A stretch of DNA of 64,000 nt from Streptomyces sp. NBC_00490 (GCF_036013645.1 NZ_CP107869.1:9114001-9178000); one strand, 5' to 3'. Shown: positions 7,472-16,391, counted from the first letter of the stretch. The notes: generated by a model from the sequence alone, not told the origin. Numbers and translations: made by a program.

Positions 7472-10288
7472 TCACGCCAGCTGCCGGCGCACCAGCTCGT
7501 GCAGTCGCCCGCCCGTGTCCGCGAGCAACTGCGCGGGCGGCCCCTGCTGGGCGACCTTGCCGTCCTCCATCACGATCACACGGTCGGCGTCCAGCACCGT
7601 CGAGAGGCGGTGCGCGATGACGATCCGGGTGGCGTTGAGGGCCTTGGTGGACTCGATCACCCTGCGCTGTGTCTCGTTGTCGAGGGCGCTGGTCGCCTCG
7701 TCGAAGAACAGGATGCGCGGCCGGCGGATCAACGCCTGCGCGATCATGAGCCGTTGGCGCTGGCCGCCGGAGACCGCGCCGCTGCCGGAGACGATCGTGT
7801 GCAGCCCCATCGGCATCCGCTTGATGTCCTCCGCGAGCCCCGCCATCTCGGCCGCCACCATGACCTCCTCCGGCGTGAACGGCTCGGTCCCGCAGATGAC
7901 GTCCATGATCGAGCCGTTGAACGGCTGGGCGTGCTGAAGCACCACCCCGCACTGCCGGCGCACCGCCGACTGGTCGAGCGCCGCCAGGTCCTGACCGTCG
8001 TACAGCACACTGCCCGAGACCGGCGGATCGAAGCCGATCAGCAGCCTGAGCAGCGTCGACTTGCCGCAGCCGCTGGGGCCGACGACCGCCACGAACTCAC
8101 CGGGGCGCACCTCGAACGACACGTCGTCCAGCACGAGCGGGCCGTCGTCGGAGTAGCGGAAGGACAGCCTGCGCGCCTCGATCCCGCCGGACAGCGGACC
8201 CGGCCGGGTGGTGGCCGTGCGCACCTCGGGGGCGGCGTCGAGGACCGGCTTGATCTCCTCGAACAGCGGCAGCGCGCCCACCGCCGAGACGAAGGAGCCG
8301 GTCAGCTGGGTGACGGAGGTCAGCACCATCGTCACCGAGGTGTTGAAGGTGAGGAACGCCGCCGCCGACATCGAACCGCGTGCGGGGCCGGCGAGCAGCA
8401 TGAACATCAGCAGGGTGCAGACGGGCAGATAGACGGCGCCCATCACCGTGGTGAGGTTCTTGATCCGGCCCACCTTCTGCTGGAGCTCCCGGCTGCGCGC
8501 GAACTGCGAGGCCCAGGCCGCGTACGCGTAGTTCTCGGCGGCCGCGACCCGCAGCTTGGGCAGCCCGCGCAGGGTCTGGAAGGCCTGGTTGTTCAGCTTG
8601 TTGCCGAGCACCACCAGGCGCCGCTGCCAGCGCACCTGCCACAGCCCGAGCCCCAGGAACACCCCGGCGATCACCACGAGCATGCCGATCGCCGCCATCG
8701 CCATCGAGGCGCTGTACCAGAACAGCAGCCCCAGGTTCATCGCACCCACGGTCACCGACTGGGCGACGACGGGCCCCACCCCCGCCAGCAGCCGGCGGAT
8801 CGAGCTGATCCCCATCGCCGCGCTCGCCAGCTCACCGGTCGAGCGCTCGGTGAAGAACTTCGTCGGCAGCCGCAGCAGCCGGTCCCACACCGCAGGTTGG
8901 AGGGTCGCCTCGATACGGCCCTCCAGCCGCAGGATGGTCAGGTTCTGCAGCAGCATGAACGCGGCCGCGACGAAGCTGCTGATCATCACCGCGAGACAGA
9001 CCTGCACGATCAGGTTCGTCTGCGCCTTCGGCACGAACTCGCCCAGGATCTTGCCGGTGGCGATCGGCACGATCGCCCCGATCGCCACCGTGACGAGCCC
9101 GCTGAGCAGGAGGTTCGTCAGGTCCCCGCCCATGCCCTGCATGCTGAACCGCAGCAGCCGGAGCGGAGTGAGCCGCCGCTCGGGCAGCGGCCGGTAGAAC
9201 ATGACGGCCCGCGGCTCGAACTCCTCCGCGTTGGCCTTCTCGACCGGCGTCTCACGGCCCGTCGCCGGATGCACCGCCACATAGCCGCCGCGCCGCCACA
9301 GCAGCGCGACCGGCGCACCGGACAGCGCGCGATGGCCCACCAGCGGGCCGACGTTGTCCCGCCACCAGCTGCCGTCCAGACGCACGGCCCGGGCCCGTAT
9401 GCGGGAGGCCAGCGCGATCTGCTCGACCGGGTCGAGACGGTCGCTGCCGGTGCCGCTCTGCGCCGGGTCGGCGAGCGTGATCCCGGCGGCCTGGGCGACC
9501 AGTCTGCACGCCGCGTAGGAGGCGTCCGCGTCGGCGGGCGTCGTGCGCTTGCCCGAGGACTTGCCGATCGACGCGAGCAGGGTCCGGTCGGCCTGGGCGC
9601 GGACCGCCTCACCGGCCTTGATGCCCTCGGCCGTCCGGTTCTCGTGGGTGCGTTCCAGCTGCTCGATCCAGCGGTCCAGCGTGGTCAGCAGCCGGTACTG
9701 CTGGTCGACCATGCTCTGCCAGACGACGGGATCCATCAGCAGATCGGCGGCCGCGTCGGCGCCGTACAGCGATCCGTACTGCACGCTGCCCGGCGGCACC
9801 TGCATCCAGAAAACGTCGTCGTCCGTGACTTCGGCGGCCCGCTCGCTGGCCATCGGCGCCTGGAAGAGGATCGAGAGGCTGCGGCCGACGCCGAGGGCCA
9901 GGGCGTACTCCAGCGGGCTCGTCGTCGGCGGTACGTACTGGGGGTTGCCGTACTCGTCGTAGGACCAGGTCTGGGTGTTCGCGGGCTGGTACAGCTCCCG
10001 CAGCCCGATGCGGTGGACCACGCAGTCCCTGAGCGGGCGGGCGACCAAGGTGTGCTGAGGGCCGGGGCCGGGGCCGAGGATCAGGGAGCCCGCCTCCAGG
10101 CGGCCCAAGTGGTGCCAGTGGCCCTGCTGTTCGACGTCCACCGCGAACAGGTCCACGGCTCCGGACGCGACCAGCCACAGCACCTGCGGGCCTTCGAGGT
10201 CGAGGCGGTTGAACCCCGAGCAGTCGATGGGGGTGCCCATGGCGCCGAGGGCGGTGAGGACGACGTCCCCTTCGTGTGCGGTCGTCAT
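7472..10288 (-). CDS. NHLM-type peptide export ABC protein, second subunit (no peptidase)
   Basis: A 938-residue fused membrane/ATPase ABC exporter subunit like the NHLM 'ABC2' proteins that export bacteriocin-like peptides. The N-terminal 300 or so residues include a cyclic-nucleotide-binding-like beta segment (VLWLVASGAVDLFAV... LEAGSLILG) and no C39 peptidase. A six-helix ABC membrane domain follows (about 390-690). The ATPase has Walker A GPSGCGKST (about residue 741), signature SGGQRQRL and Walker B ILFFDEATSALD. ATG at 10288 follows the stop of the C39 subunit gene by one base, so the two subunits are coupled and probably form a heterodimer. An ATG-less extension to 10321 would overlap the upstream gene. 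Confidence 0.93.
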   Translation of the reverse strand: MTTAHEGDVVLTALGAMGTPIDCSGFNRLDLEGPQVLWLVASGAVDLFAVDVEQQGHWHHLGRLEAGSLILGPGPGPQHTLVARPLRDCVVHRIGLRELYQPANTQTWSYDEYGNPQYVPPTTSPLEYALALGVGRSLSILFQAPMASERAAEVTDDDVFWMQVPPGSVQYGSLYGADAAADLLMDPVVWQSMVDQQYRLLTTLDRWIEQLERTHENRTAEGIKAGEAVRAQADRTLLASIGKSSGKRTTPADADASYAACRLVAQAAGITLADPAQSGTGSDRLDPVEQIALASRIRARAVRLDGSWWRDNVGPLVGHRALSGAPVALLWRRGGYVAVHPATGRETPVEKANAEEFEPRAVMFYRPLPERRLTPLRLLRFSMQGMGGDLTNLLLSGLVTVAIGAIVPIATGKILGEFVPKAQTNLIVQVCLAVMISSFVAAAFMLLQNLTILRLEGRIEATLQPAVWDRLLRLPTKFFTERSTGELASAAMGISSIRRLLAGVGPVVAQSVTVGAMNLGLLFWYSASMAMAAIGMLVVIAGVFLGLGLWQVRWQRRLVVLGNKLNNQAFQTLRGLPKLRVAAAENYAYAAWASQFARSRELQQKVGRIKNLTTVMGAVYLPVCTLLMFMLLAGPARGSMSAAAFLTFNTSVTMVLTSVTQLTGSFVSAVGALPLFEEIKPVLDAAPEVRTATTRPGPLSGGIEARRLSFRYSDDGPLVLDDVSFEVRPGEFVAVVGPSGCGKSTLLRLLIGFDPPVSGSVLYDGQDLAALDQSAVRRQCGVVLQHAQPFNGSIMDVICGTEPFTPEEVMVAAEMAGLAEDIKRMPMGLHTIVSGSGAVSGGQRQRLMIAQALIRRPRILFFDEATSALDNETQRRVIESTKALNATRIVIAHRLSTVLDADRVIVMEDGKVAQQGPPAQLLADTGGRLHELVRRQLA

Positions 10289-10289
10289 C

Positions 10290-12515
10290 TCATCGCTCCC
10301 TGACCAGCGCCGCGTACGCACCGCCGCGCGCCACCAGCTCCTCGTGCCGCCCGCGTTCCACGATCGTGCCGTGCTGGAGTACGACGATCTCGTCGCTGTC
10401 GCGCACGGTGCTGAGCCGGTGCGCGATCACCACACACGCACAGCCGCGCCTGCGGAGGTTGTCCATCACGATCTGCTCGGTCTCCGCGTCCAGCGCGCTC
10501 GTCACCTCGTCCAGCACCAGAATGCTGGGACGGCGGACCAACGCCCTGGCGATCTCCAGGCGTTGGCGCTGGCCGCCGGAGAAGTTGCGCCCGTCCTGCT
10601 CGACCCGGCTCTGGATGCCGCCGGGGCGGCGCATCACCACGTCGTACAGCGCCGCGTCCCGCAGCGCGTCGACCACCGCCTCGTCCGGGATCGACGGGTC
10701 CCACAGCGCCACGTTGTCGCGGATCGAGCCCTCGAAGAGGAAGACGTCCTGGTCGACGAAGGAGACGGAGGAGGCGAGCGCCCCGCGCGGGATGTCCTCC
10801 AAACGCTGTCCGTCGATGCGGATGACGCCCTCCCAGGCCGTGTAGAGGCCCGATATCAGCCGGGAGACCGTGGACTTGCCGCTGCCCGAACCACCGACGA
10901 GGGCGACCTGCTGGCCCGGGCCGACGGTCAGGTCGAAGCCGGTCAGCAGGGGCTTGTCGAGCGGGTTGTAGCCGAAGGTGATGTTCTGCAGCTCGACATG
11001 GCCGTGCAGACGGCGTGTGGAGTCACCGGCGCCCTGGCGGCCGTAGAGCGGGTCCGCCTGGAAGTTCTCCACGTCCTTGAGACGGGCCACGTCCGCCGCG
11101 AAGTCCTGGATGCGCCCGGCGACTCCGTTGAGCCGGGTGATCGGGGCGGTGAAGCGGGTGACCAGCGCCTGGAACGCGACCAGCAGACCGACCGAGATAC
11201 CGCCCTCCACCGCGCGCATGCCGCCGATCCACAGGATCAGCGCGCTGTTGAGCGAGGCCAGTGTCGGGGCGACCACACCCAGCCAGGCGCTCGGCACGCC
11301 GAGCCGCTGCTGCTCCTCCAGCGTGGTGGCGTGCTGTCCGGCCCACTTGCGGAAGTAGCCGTCCTCGCCGCCGGTCGCCTTCATCGTCTCGATCAACTGC
11401 AGGCCCGTGTAGGCGGTGTTGGTGAGCCGGGCGCTGTCCGCGCGGAGTTTCGCCGTACGGGTGGCCCGCAGCCGGATGACGACCCGCATGGCGACGACGT
11501 TCAGCAGGGCGACGCCGATGCCGACGAACGTGAGCTGCGGATCGTAGGTGTAGAGCAGCAGGGCGTAGAGCACGACCACCACCGCGTCCACGCCCGCCGC
11601 CGCGAGGTCGCGGGCCAGCGTCTCGGACACGGCGTCGTTGGACTGGAGGCGCTGCACCAGGTCGGCCGGGCTGCGCTGGGAGAAGAACGTCACCGGCAGC
11701 CGCAGCAGATGGCGCAGGAAGCGGGCGCTGGAGAGCGTGGAGGAGATGATGCGGCCGCGGAGCAGGTTCGCCTGCTGCAGCCAGGTGAGCACGAGAGTGA
11801 GCAGCACGCACGTCCCCATCGACGCGAACAGCACGCCGAGCAGGGAGGTCTGCCCCCCGATCAGGAACATGTCGATATAGGTACGGCTCAGCGCGGGCAC
11901 CGCCGCGCCGACCAGTACCAGGAGCAGGCTCGACAGCACGGCGGCGGGCATCGTGCCCGCGGTGCCGCGCAGCCGGGCCGGCATCGCGCCGAGCACTCCC
12001 GGTTTGCGCCCGCCCCGGGTGAAGTCGTCGCCCGGCTCCATCACCAGGACGACACCGGTGAAGCTGGAGTCGAAGTCCTCCATGGGCACGAACCGGCGGC
12101 CCTTGCCGGGGTCGTTGATGAACACCCCGCGGCGGCCGAAGCGGCGGCCCATGCCGTCGTAGACGACGTAGTGGTTGAACTCCCAGAACAGCACGGCCGG
12201 CGTCCTCACCTCGGCGAGGGCGGCCGTGTCCATCTGCATGCCCTTGGCGGTCAGGCCGTAACTGCGGGCCGCCTTGAGGAGGTTGCTCGCGCGGGAGCCG
12301 TCGCGCGAGACACCGCACGCGATGCGCAGTTCCTCCAGCGGGACGTGCTTGCCGAAGTGGCCCAGCACCATCGCCAGCGAGGCGGCACCGCACTCCACGG
12401 CCTCCATCTGGAGGACGGTGGGCGTGCGGACGGTCTTCACCCTGCCCTTGGGGACGGGCCGTTTGGGCGGCGGGGTGGCGCGGCGTCTGCTGCGGGTGTC
12501 CTGTGCGGTGCTCAC
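10290..12515 (-). CDS. NHLM-type peptide exporter with C39 leader peptidase
   Basis: A 741-residue peptidase-containing ABC exporter (NHLM 'ABC1'). The N-terminal C39 domain shows the catalytic Cys in MEAVECGAASLAMVLGHFG (about residue 41), the His in EFNHYVVYDG and the Asp in FINDPGKG. A membrane domain (about 180-480) is followed by an ATPase with Walker A GGSGSGKST, signature FSGGQRQRLEIA and Walker B ILVLDEVTSALD. It should cut leaders after Gly-Gly and export the core, matching the double-glycine precursor 1 kb upstream. The GTG start at 12515 overlaps the adaptor gene stop as GTGA. The same frame is open further upstream, but that part is antisense-like shadow of the adaptor gene. Confidence 0.95.
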   Translation of the reverse strand: MSTAQDTRSRRRATPPPKRPVPKGRVKTVRTPTVLQMEAVECGAASLAMVLGHFGKHVPLEELRIACGVSRDGSRASNLLKAARSYGLTAKGMQMDTAALAEVRTPAVLFWEFNHYVVYDGMGRRFGRRGVFINDPGKGRRFVPMEDFDSSFTGVVLVMEPGDDFTRGGRKPGVLGAMPARLRGTAGTMPAAVLSSLLLVLVGAAVPALSRTYIDMFLIGGQTSLLGVLFASMGTCVLLTLVLTWLQQANLLRGRIISSTLSSARFLRHLLRLPVTFFSQRSPADLVQRLQSNDAVSETLARDLAAAGVDAVVVVLYALLLYTYDPQLTFVGIGVALLNVVAMRVVIRLRATRTAKLRADSARLTNTAYTGLQLIETMKATGGEDGYFRKWAGQHATTLEEQQRLGVPSAWLGVVAPTLASLNSALILWIGGMRAVEGGISVGLLVAFQALVTRFTAPITRLNGVAGRIQDFAADVARLKDVENFQADPLYGRQGAGDSTRRLHGHVELQNITFGYNPLDKPLLTGFDLTVGPGQQVALVGGSGSGKSTVSRLISGLYTAWEGVIRIDGQRLEDIPRGALASSVSFVDQDVFLFEGSIRDNVALWDPSIPDEAVVDALRDAALYDVVMRRPGGIQSRVEQDGRNFSGGQRQRLEIARALVRRPSILVLDEVTSALDAETEQIVMDNLRRRGCACVVIAHRLSTVRDSDEIVVLQHGTIVERGRHEELVARGGAYAALVRER

Positions 12516-13318
12516 GGCAGCAGCCAATCGACGGGGCGCTGGTCGGCCAGCCGGATCGAACCCGTGGCCACGGTCATGGAGGTCAGGGTGAAGGGCGGCC
12601 CGTCCTTCGAGGACCACTGGTAGCCGCTCTTGGTGCCGGAGGCCTTGTCCAGCTTCACCAGGACGGCCACCGGCCTGCCGTCCTTGGTGAACTGCTCGCC
12701 GAGCTGGCTGTCCCCGAGGAACGCGGAGATCTGCTGCGCCGACTGCGCGGAGCGGTCCACCGACTTCACGTGGCCGCGCAGCACGCCGTACTCCTGGGTG
12801 GGCACCGAGGAGACGGTCAGGTCCACGGCGGCGTGCGCGGGGATGGAGGCCGCGTTCTCGGCGGGCACGTACACGGTGGCGTAGAGGGGGTCCTTGGTGT
12901 GCGCGACCTTCTCCACGGCGGCGACGTTCGCCCCTGTCTGGATGATCTGCCCGATGGTCGCGGCCAGCGCGGTGACCCGCCCCGCGGCGACCGAGCGGAC
13001 CACGGAGGCGCCCTGGGAGGTACGGACCTTCAGTACGGGGGAGTTGGCCGGCAGCTGCTCGCCCTCCTTGGCGAGGACCGCGGTGACCTGGCCCGCGACC
13101 GGGCTTTGCAGGATGTAACTGCCCTGCCCGTGGGTGAGGATCGCGGGCGCGCTCACGGTGGAGGCGACCGAACCGGTCACCGCCCACACGGACGCGGCGG
13201 CCATGACGACCACGGTCACGGAGAGCGCGAGCCAGCCCTGGGGGCGGGCGAAACGCACCGGGAGGTCGAGCTCCTCCGGTGACTGGAGCTTGGCGAGGGC
13301 CTGTTGGCGGAACTGCAC
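12512..13318 (-). CDS. HlyD-like adaptor of the NHLM peptide exporter
   Basis: 268 residues: a short cytoplasmic N-terminus (QFRQQALAKLQSPEELDLPVRFARP), one membrane helix (WLALSVTVVVMAAASVWAV) and a biotinyl-lipoyl-like beta barrel (SYILQSPVAGQVTAVLAKEGEQLPANSPVLKV), as in NHLM secretion adaptors. GTG at 13318 is preferred because ggggga lies 7 nt upstream; GTG at 13333 would add five residues. The gene ends in GTGA overlap with the C39 exporter gene. A stable hairpin separates it from the precursor gene upstream, so it is probably expressed at a lower level than the peptide. Confidence 0.88.
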   Translation of the reverse strand: MQFRQQALAKLQSPEELDLPVRFARPQGWLALSVTVVVMAAASVWAVTGSVASTVSAPAILTHGQGSYILQSPVAGQVTAVLAKEGEQLPANSPVLKVRTSQGASVVRSVAAGRVTALAATIGQIIQTGANVAAVEKVAHTKDPLYATVYVPAENAASIPAHAAVDLTVSSVPTQEYGVLRGHVKSVDRSAQSAQQISAFLGDSQLGEQFTKDGRPVAVLVKLDKASGTKSGYQWSSKDGPPFTLTSMTVATGSIRLADQRPVDWLLP

Positions 13319-13385
13319 GGGACTTTCCCCCACCTGAAAATGACAGTGGACCGGCTCCTGGGAGCCGGTTGCTTCAGGGCATCCG

Positions 13386-13420
13386 TGAGTCCCGGAGCCG
13401 GGAAGCGGCTCCGGGACTCA
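13386..13420 (-). terminator. Attenuator hairpin between precursor and export genes
   Basis: A perfect 15-bp stem (13386-13400 with 13406-13420) and 5-nt loop lies 15 bp past the precursor stop and 67 bp before the adaptor start. Partial readthrough would give much precursor and less exporter mRNA, the same layout as between ramS and ramA in this window. Confidence 0.7.
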
Positions 13421-13435
13421 GGACACAAGGTGCGA

Positions 13436-13651
13436 TCAGAGACCGGCGACCAGGTTCGTGACCGGGGCCACGGAGAGGCCGGTGACACCCTCGACGGTGC
13501 CGACGGCCGTGTCGACCAGGCCGGAAACCGGGGCGACGCCGTCCACCAGGCCGGTGACGGTGCCCAGGGCGTTCAGCTGCAGGCCGCCGGAGACGTTGTC
13601 GAGCTCCGCGTCGGAGATCTCGACGGTCTCAACCTGGGGGGTGGAGTTCAT
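13436..13651 (-). CDS. Double-glycine leader precursor peptide, cysteine-free duplicated core
   Basis: 71 residues. The leader (residues 1-23) ends in D-A-E-L-D-N-V-S-G-G, a standard C39 cleavage site, so the core would start at Leu24. The 48-residue core contains no Cys and no aromatic or basic residue. It is built from Gly, Val, Leu, Ala and Thr, with two similar units: GTVTGLVDGVAPVSGLVD and GTVEGVTGLSVAPVTNLVAG. ATG at 13651 has aaggga 8-9 nt upstream; in-frame starts at 13669 and 13681 are worse. Its position ahead of an NHLM exporter identifies it as the exported peptide. No lanthionine can form without Cys; eight Ser/Thr could still be dehydrated. The function is unknown. Confidence 0.85.
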   Translation of the reverse strand: MNSTPQVETVEISDAELDNVSGGLQLNALGTVTGLVDGVAPVSGLVDTAVGTVEGVTGLSVAPVTNLVAGL

Positions 13652-14096
13652 GATGGAACTTCCCTTCATATGGGTATTCACAAGGGGGAGCGGTGACCCC
13701 TCTGGGGACGGCCGCGACCGCAGGCGCCCAGCGCCCGTTTCCGAAGCCCTGTGCGGCTCCTGCGGTGCGATGGATCAAAGCACGCGGCGGCCGTGCCCTT
13801 CCAATCAACCCATGGCCTCACCAGGCAACTTGAGCCCCACGAGCACCGAACCGTGCAGGACTGCGCACGGCGCGGTGGCGACTTCTTCACACCTGGCGCG
13901 CGTTCCGTTCATACGCGCCCTTGCGGCCCGGGAAGCGAATCCGACACTCCCGCCCCAATGACGTACGGGGCCGCGCGGGCTTGTGCAGAACCACCGCGCC
14001 CGGTGACCTCGGTGAGTATGGGATGTGCAGATTCCCTGAAGCCAGGATTCGGCGCGCAGTTCGGAACGGACCGTCGCCGACCGGTCGCGGACCGTG
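13652..14096. other. 445-bp intergenic region upstream of the NHLM precursor
   Basis: No supported gene. It carries the promoter of the precursor operon at its left end and the 3' flank of the thioesterase gene at its right. Short open frames here lack ribosome sites and look random. Base composition is a little less G+C-rich than the neighbours. I see no strong inverted repeat or second precursor. Confidence 0.6.
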
Positions 14097-14510
14097 TCAG
14101 CCCAGCAGCGCGTACACCGTGCTCGCGCGGGCCGCGAGTTCGCCCGACTCCGCGTCGGTCATCGTGATGTCGGCGAACGCCATACGCCGGCCCAGCTTGG
14201 TGACGACCGCCTCGATCAGGACATCTGAACCGGCCACCGCACGCTGGAACGACGTCGACTGCTGCACCGTCGTCATCGGCCCGTAGGCGCCGCGCGCCGC
14301 CGAGACCGCGATCACCGTGGCCGTGTCGGCGGCGGCCATCAGCGCCTGTCCCGACAGGGCCCCGCCCTCCCGCGACAGACGGTCCGACCAGGGCAGACGC
14401 AGGGTGGCGCGGTGGTCGTCCAGGGCCTCGACCGACAGGCCCAGTTCAAGGACCCAGGGGGCGAAGTTGTCGGCGAGGATCTTGTCGGCTTCGGCGGTGG
14501 TCATCGTCAT
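14097..14510 (-). CDS. PaaI-family hotdog thioesterase
   Basis: 137 residues forming a single hotdog fold. The helix motif SREGGALSGQALMAAADTATVIAVSA corresponds to the G-G-x-l-x-A-l-x-D motif of PaaI/YdiI acyl-CoA thioesterases, and the C-terminal strand LGRRMAFADITMTDAESGELAARASTVY is typical. Most bacterial members hydrolyse aromatic or medium-chain acyl-CoA; the substrate here is unknown. The start is one of two closely spaced ATGs (14510 or 14504); neither has a strong ribosome site. The gene stands alone between the NHLM locus and a divergent protease gene. Confidence 0.88.
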   Translation of the reverse strand: MTMTTAEADKILADNFAPWVLELGLSVEALDDHRATLRLPWSDRLSREGGALSGQALMAAADTATVIAVSAARGAYGPMTTVQQSTSFQRAVAGSDVLIEAVVTKLGRRMAFADITMTDAESGELAARASTVYALLG

Positions 14511-14699
14511 ATAAGGGATTGTTCCCGCTCCCCGCCCGCCGGACGCGGAGCCTGGCCGATTCGCGGTTGCGTAAAGAGATTGCCTGCAAACGGAATTGAA
14601 CGCCCCACGTGACTCCTGCGTACCCACTGCCATCCAGGCGCCCCGACAAGCCGCCGACGACCGGCGGCACTGACCCCGTCCTTCAGGAGGTCGAGTAGT

Positions 14700-16097
14700 T
14701 TGAGTCACAAGCGAATTCCGAAGCGCAAGGCCGCGATCGCAGCGGGCGGCGTGGTGGCGCTCGGAGCAGCCGCAATTCTCCTGCCGCAGGCGAACGCCAA
14801 CCAGGACGGCTCCTCGGGCCAGACCGCAGCACCCAAGACCCTCAAGGCATCGGACGCCTCGGATCTCGCCTCCCAGCTCGCCGACCTGCTCGGCGAGTCG
14901 TTCGCCGGTTCGTACTACGACACGGACCAGCAGCAGCTCGTCGTCAACGTCGTCCCGGGCGACAACAACAATGTGATCGTCCAGGCGAAGAAGGCCGGCG
15001 CGCAGATACGCGAGGTCGACAACAGCCTCGCCGAACTGGCCGCCGGCGCGCAGACGCTGAAGTCCGACGCGACGATCCCGGGCACGGCCTGGGCCGTGGA
15101 CCCCCGGACGAACAAGATCCTCGTCACCGCCGACAGCACGGTCACCGGCGGCAAGTGGGACCAGCTGGAGTCGACCGTCCAGACCCTCGGCTCCGGCATG
15201 GCGACCATCAAGAAGTCGGCCGGCACCTTCAAGACGTTCCTCTCCGGCGGCGACGCCATCTTCGCCGGCGGCGCCCGCTGCTCGGCGGGGTTCAACGTCA
15301 CCGCGGGCGACGGCACCCCGGCCTTCCTGACCGCCGGTCACTGCGGGGTCGCGGCGGCGGAGTGGTCCGACGCGGACGGCGGCGCGCCGATCGCCACCGT
15401 CGACCAGGCCACGTTCCCCGGTGACGGCGACTTCGCACTCGTCAAGTACGACGACCCGGCGACCGTCGCGCCGAGCGAGGTCAACGTCGGTGACCAGACC
15501 GTCGCGATCTCCCAGGCCGCGGACGCCGCGGTCGGCCTCCAGGTGTTCCGGATGGGCAGCACCACCGGTCTCAACGACGGCCAGGTCCTCGGACTCGACG
15601 CCACAGTGAACTACCCGGAGGGCACCGTCACCGGGCTCATCCAGACCAACGTCTGCGCCGAACCCGGCGACAGCGGCGGCTCGCTGTTCACCCAGGACGG
15701 CCTGGCCATCGGCCTGACCTCCGGCGGCAGCGGCGACTGCACGGTCGGCGGCGAGACCTTCTTCCAGCCGGTCACCACCGCCCTGGAGGCGGTCGGCGCG
15801 ACCCTCGGCGCGGGCGACGCGGCGGGCGGCGGCGAGGCCGGCGCGGGTGACGAGGCCGGTGCCGGTGCCGGTGAAGAGGCCGGAGCGGGTGCCGGTGAAG
15901 AGGCCGGAGCGGGCGAGGAAGCGGGCGCGGGCGAGGAAGCCGGTGCCGGTGAAGAGGTCGGCGGCGAAGCGGTCGGCGGCCAGGAGGCCGGTGGCGAAGA
16001 GGTGGGCGGCGAAGAGGTCGGCGGTCAGGAGGTCGGCGGCGAGGACGCCGGCGCGGGCGCGGAGGACGGCTCCTCCGGTCAGACCGAGACCCACTGA
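14700..16097 (+). CDS. Secreted streptogrisin-like S1 protease with acidic Gly/Glu tail
   Basis: 465 residues with a TTG start 9 nt after aggagg. The order is signal peptide (KRKAAIAAGGVVALGAAAILLPQANA), an alpha-lytic/streptogrisin-type prodomain (about 30-180), a chymotrypsin-fold catalytic domain, and a 90-residue low-complexity tail. The triad is visible: His in FLTAGHCG (about 214), Asp in GDGDFALVKYDD (about 243) and Ser in EPGDSGGSLF (about 323). The four Cys fit the two usual disulfides. The tail (about 372-465) is almost only Gly, Glu, Ala and Val and ends in SSGQTETH; it replaces the chitin-binding domain of streptogrisin C-type enzymes. The enzyme should be exported, self-processed and active outside the cell. 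Confidence 0.93.
   Translation: MSHKRIPKRKAAIAAGGVVALGAAAILLPQANANQDGSSGQTAAPKTLKASDASDLASQLADLLGESFAGSYYDTDQQQLVVNVVPGDNNNVIVQAKKAGAQIREVDNSLAELAAGAQTLKSDATIPGTAWAVDPRTNKILVTADSTVTGGKWDQLESTVQTLGSGMATIKKSAGTFKTFLSGGDAIFAGGARCSAGFNVTAGDGTPAFLTAGHCGVAAAEWSDADGGAPIATVDQATFPGDGDFALVKYDDPATVAPSEVNVGDQTVAISQAADAAVGLQVFRMGSTTGLNDGQVLGLDATVNYPEGTVTGLIQTNVCAEPGDSGGSLFTQDGLAIGLTSGGSGDCTVGGETFFQPVTTALEAVGATLGAGDAAGGGEAGAGDEAGAGAGEEAGAGAGEEAGAGEEAGAGEEAGAGEEVGGEAVGGQEAGGEEVGGEEVGGQEVGGEDAGAGAEDGSSGQTETH
15811..16078 (+). repeat. In-frame degenerate repeat encoding an acidic tail
   Basis: Short degenerate units of 12-24 nt encode E-E-A-G-A-G and E-E-V-G-G-(E/Q) blocks at the C-terminus of the S1 protease. 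Two sub-arrays are visible: GAGEEAGAGEEAG first, then VGGEEVGGQEVGGE. Such arrays expand and contract by slippage, so length may vary between strains. Confidence 0.85.
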
Positions 16098-16135
16098 CCC
16101 ACAGCCCCGCAACGCCCGACCAGCAACCCACGGAC

Positions 16136-16169
16136 ACGGTCCGGCCCTCCGGCGGGAGGGTCGGACCGT
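16136..16169 (+). terminator. Terminator of the S1 protease gene
   Basis: A 15-bp stem with one mismatch (16136-16150 with 16155-16169) and a ggcg loop lies 38 bp after the stop codon. Confidence 0.75.
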
Positions 16170-16391
16170 TCGTGCGTCCCGGCACCACGGCGAACGCCGG
16201 CGCTTACCCCCTCGGCCCCCTCCCATGCCCCCACAGTCGAAGCGCGCGGCGGCGTACGGGCTCCGGAAGTGCGCCCCCACGCACCCTGTTGGCCGGTTCT
16301 TCGCGCCCGGGAAAGGTGCGGGTCGCGAACAATGGGGCACGCGCTCCTCACCCCATGGAACCGGCGCACAGTGAGTCGAAGGGACGGGCAG

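Noticed and set aside
7499..10303. 934-codon plus-strand open frame
   Set aside because: It is antisense to the NHLM ABC gene, is rich in Arg/His/Gln/Pro/Gly with no domain, and exists because high G+C removes stops.
10209..12623. 804-codon plus-strand open frame
   Set aside because: Antisense shadow of the C39 exporter, with the same biased composition and no ribosome site.
12516..13187. N-terminal extension of the C39 exporter to 13187
   Set aside because: It overlaps the adaptor gene in another frame and has no family resemblance. The C39 domain begins right after the GTG at 12515.
13678..13890. 70-codon minus-strand ORF as a second NHLM precursor
   Set aside because: No double-glycine leader, many Arg and Trp residues and no ribosome site.
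15811..16078. Repeat array as a CRISPR or tandem regulatory repeat
   Set aside because: Units are degenerate, in frame and translated as Gly/Glu blocks; there are no spacers.
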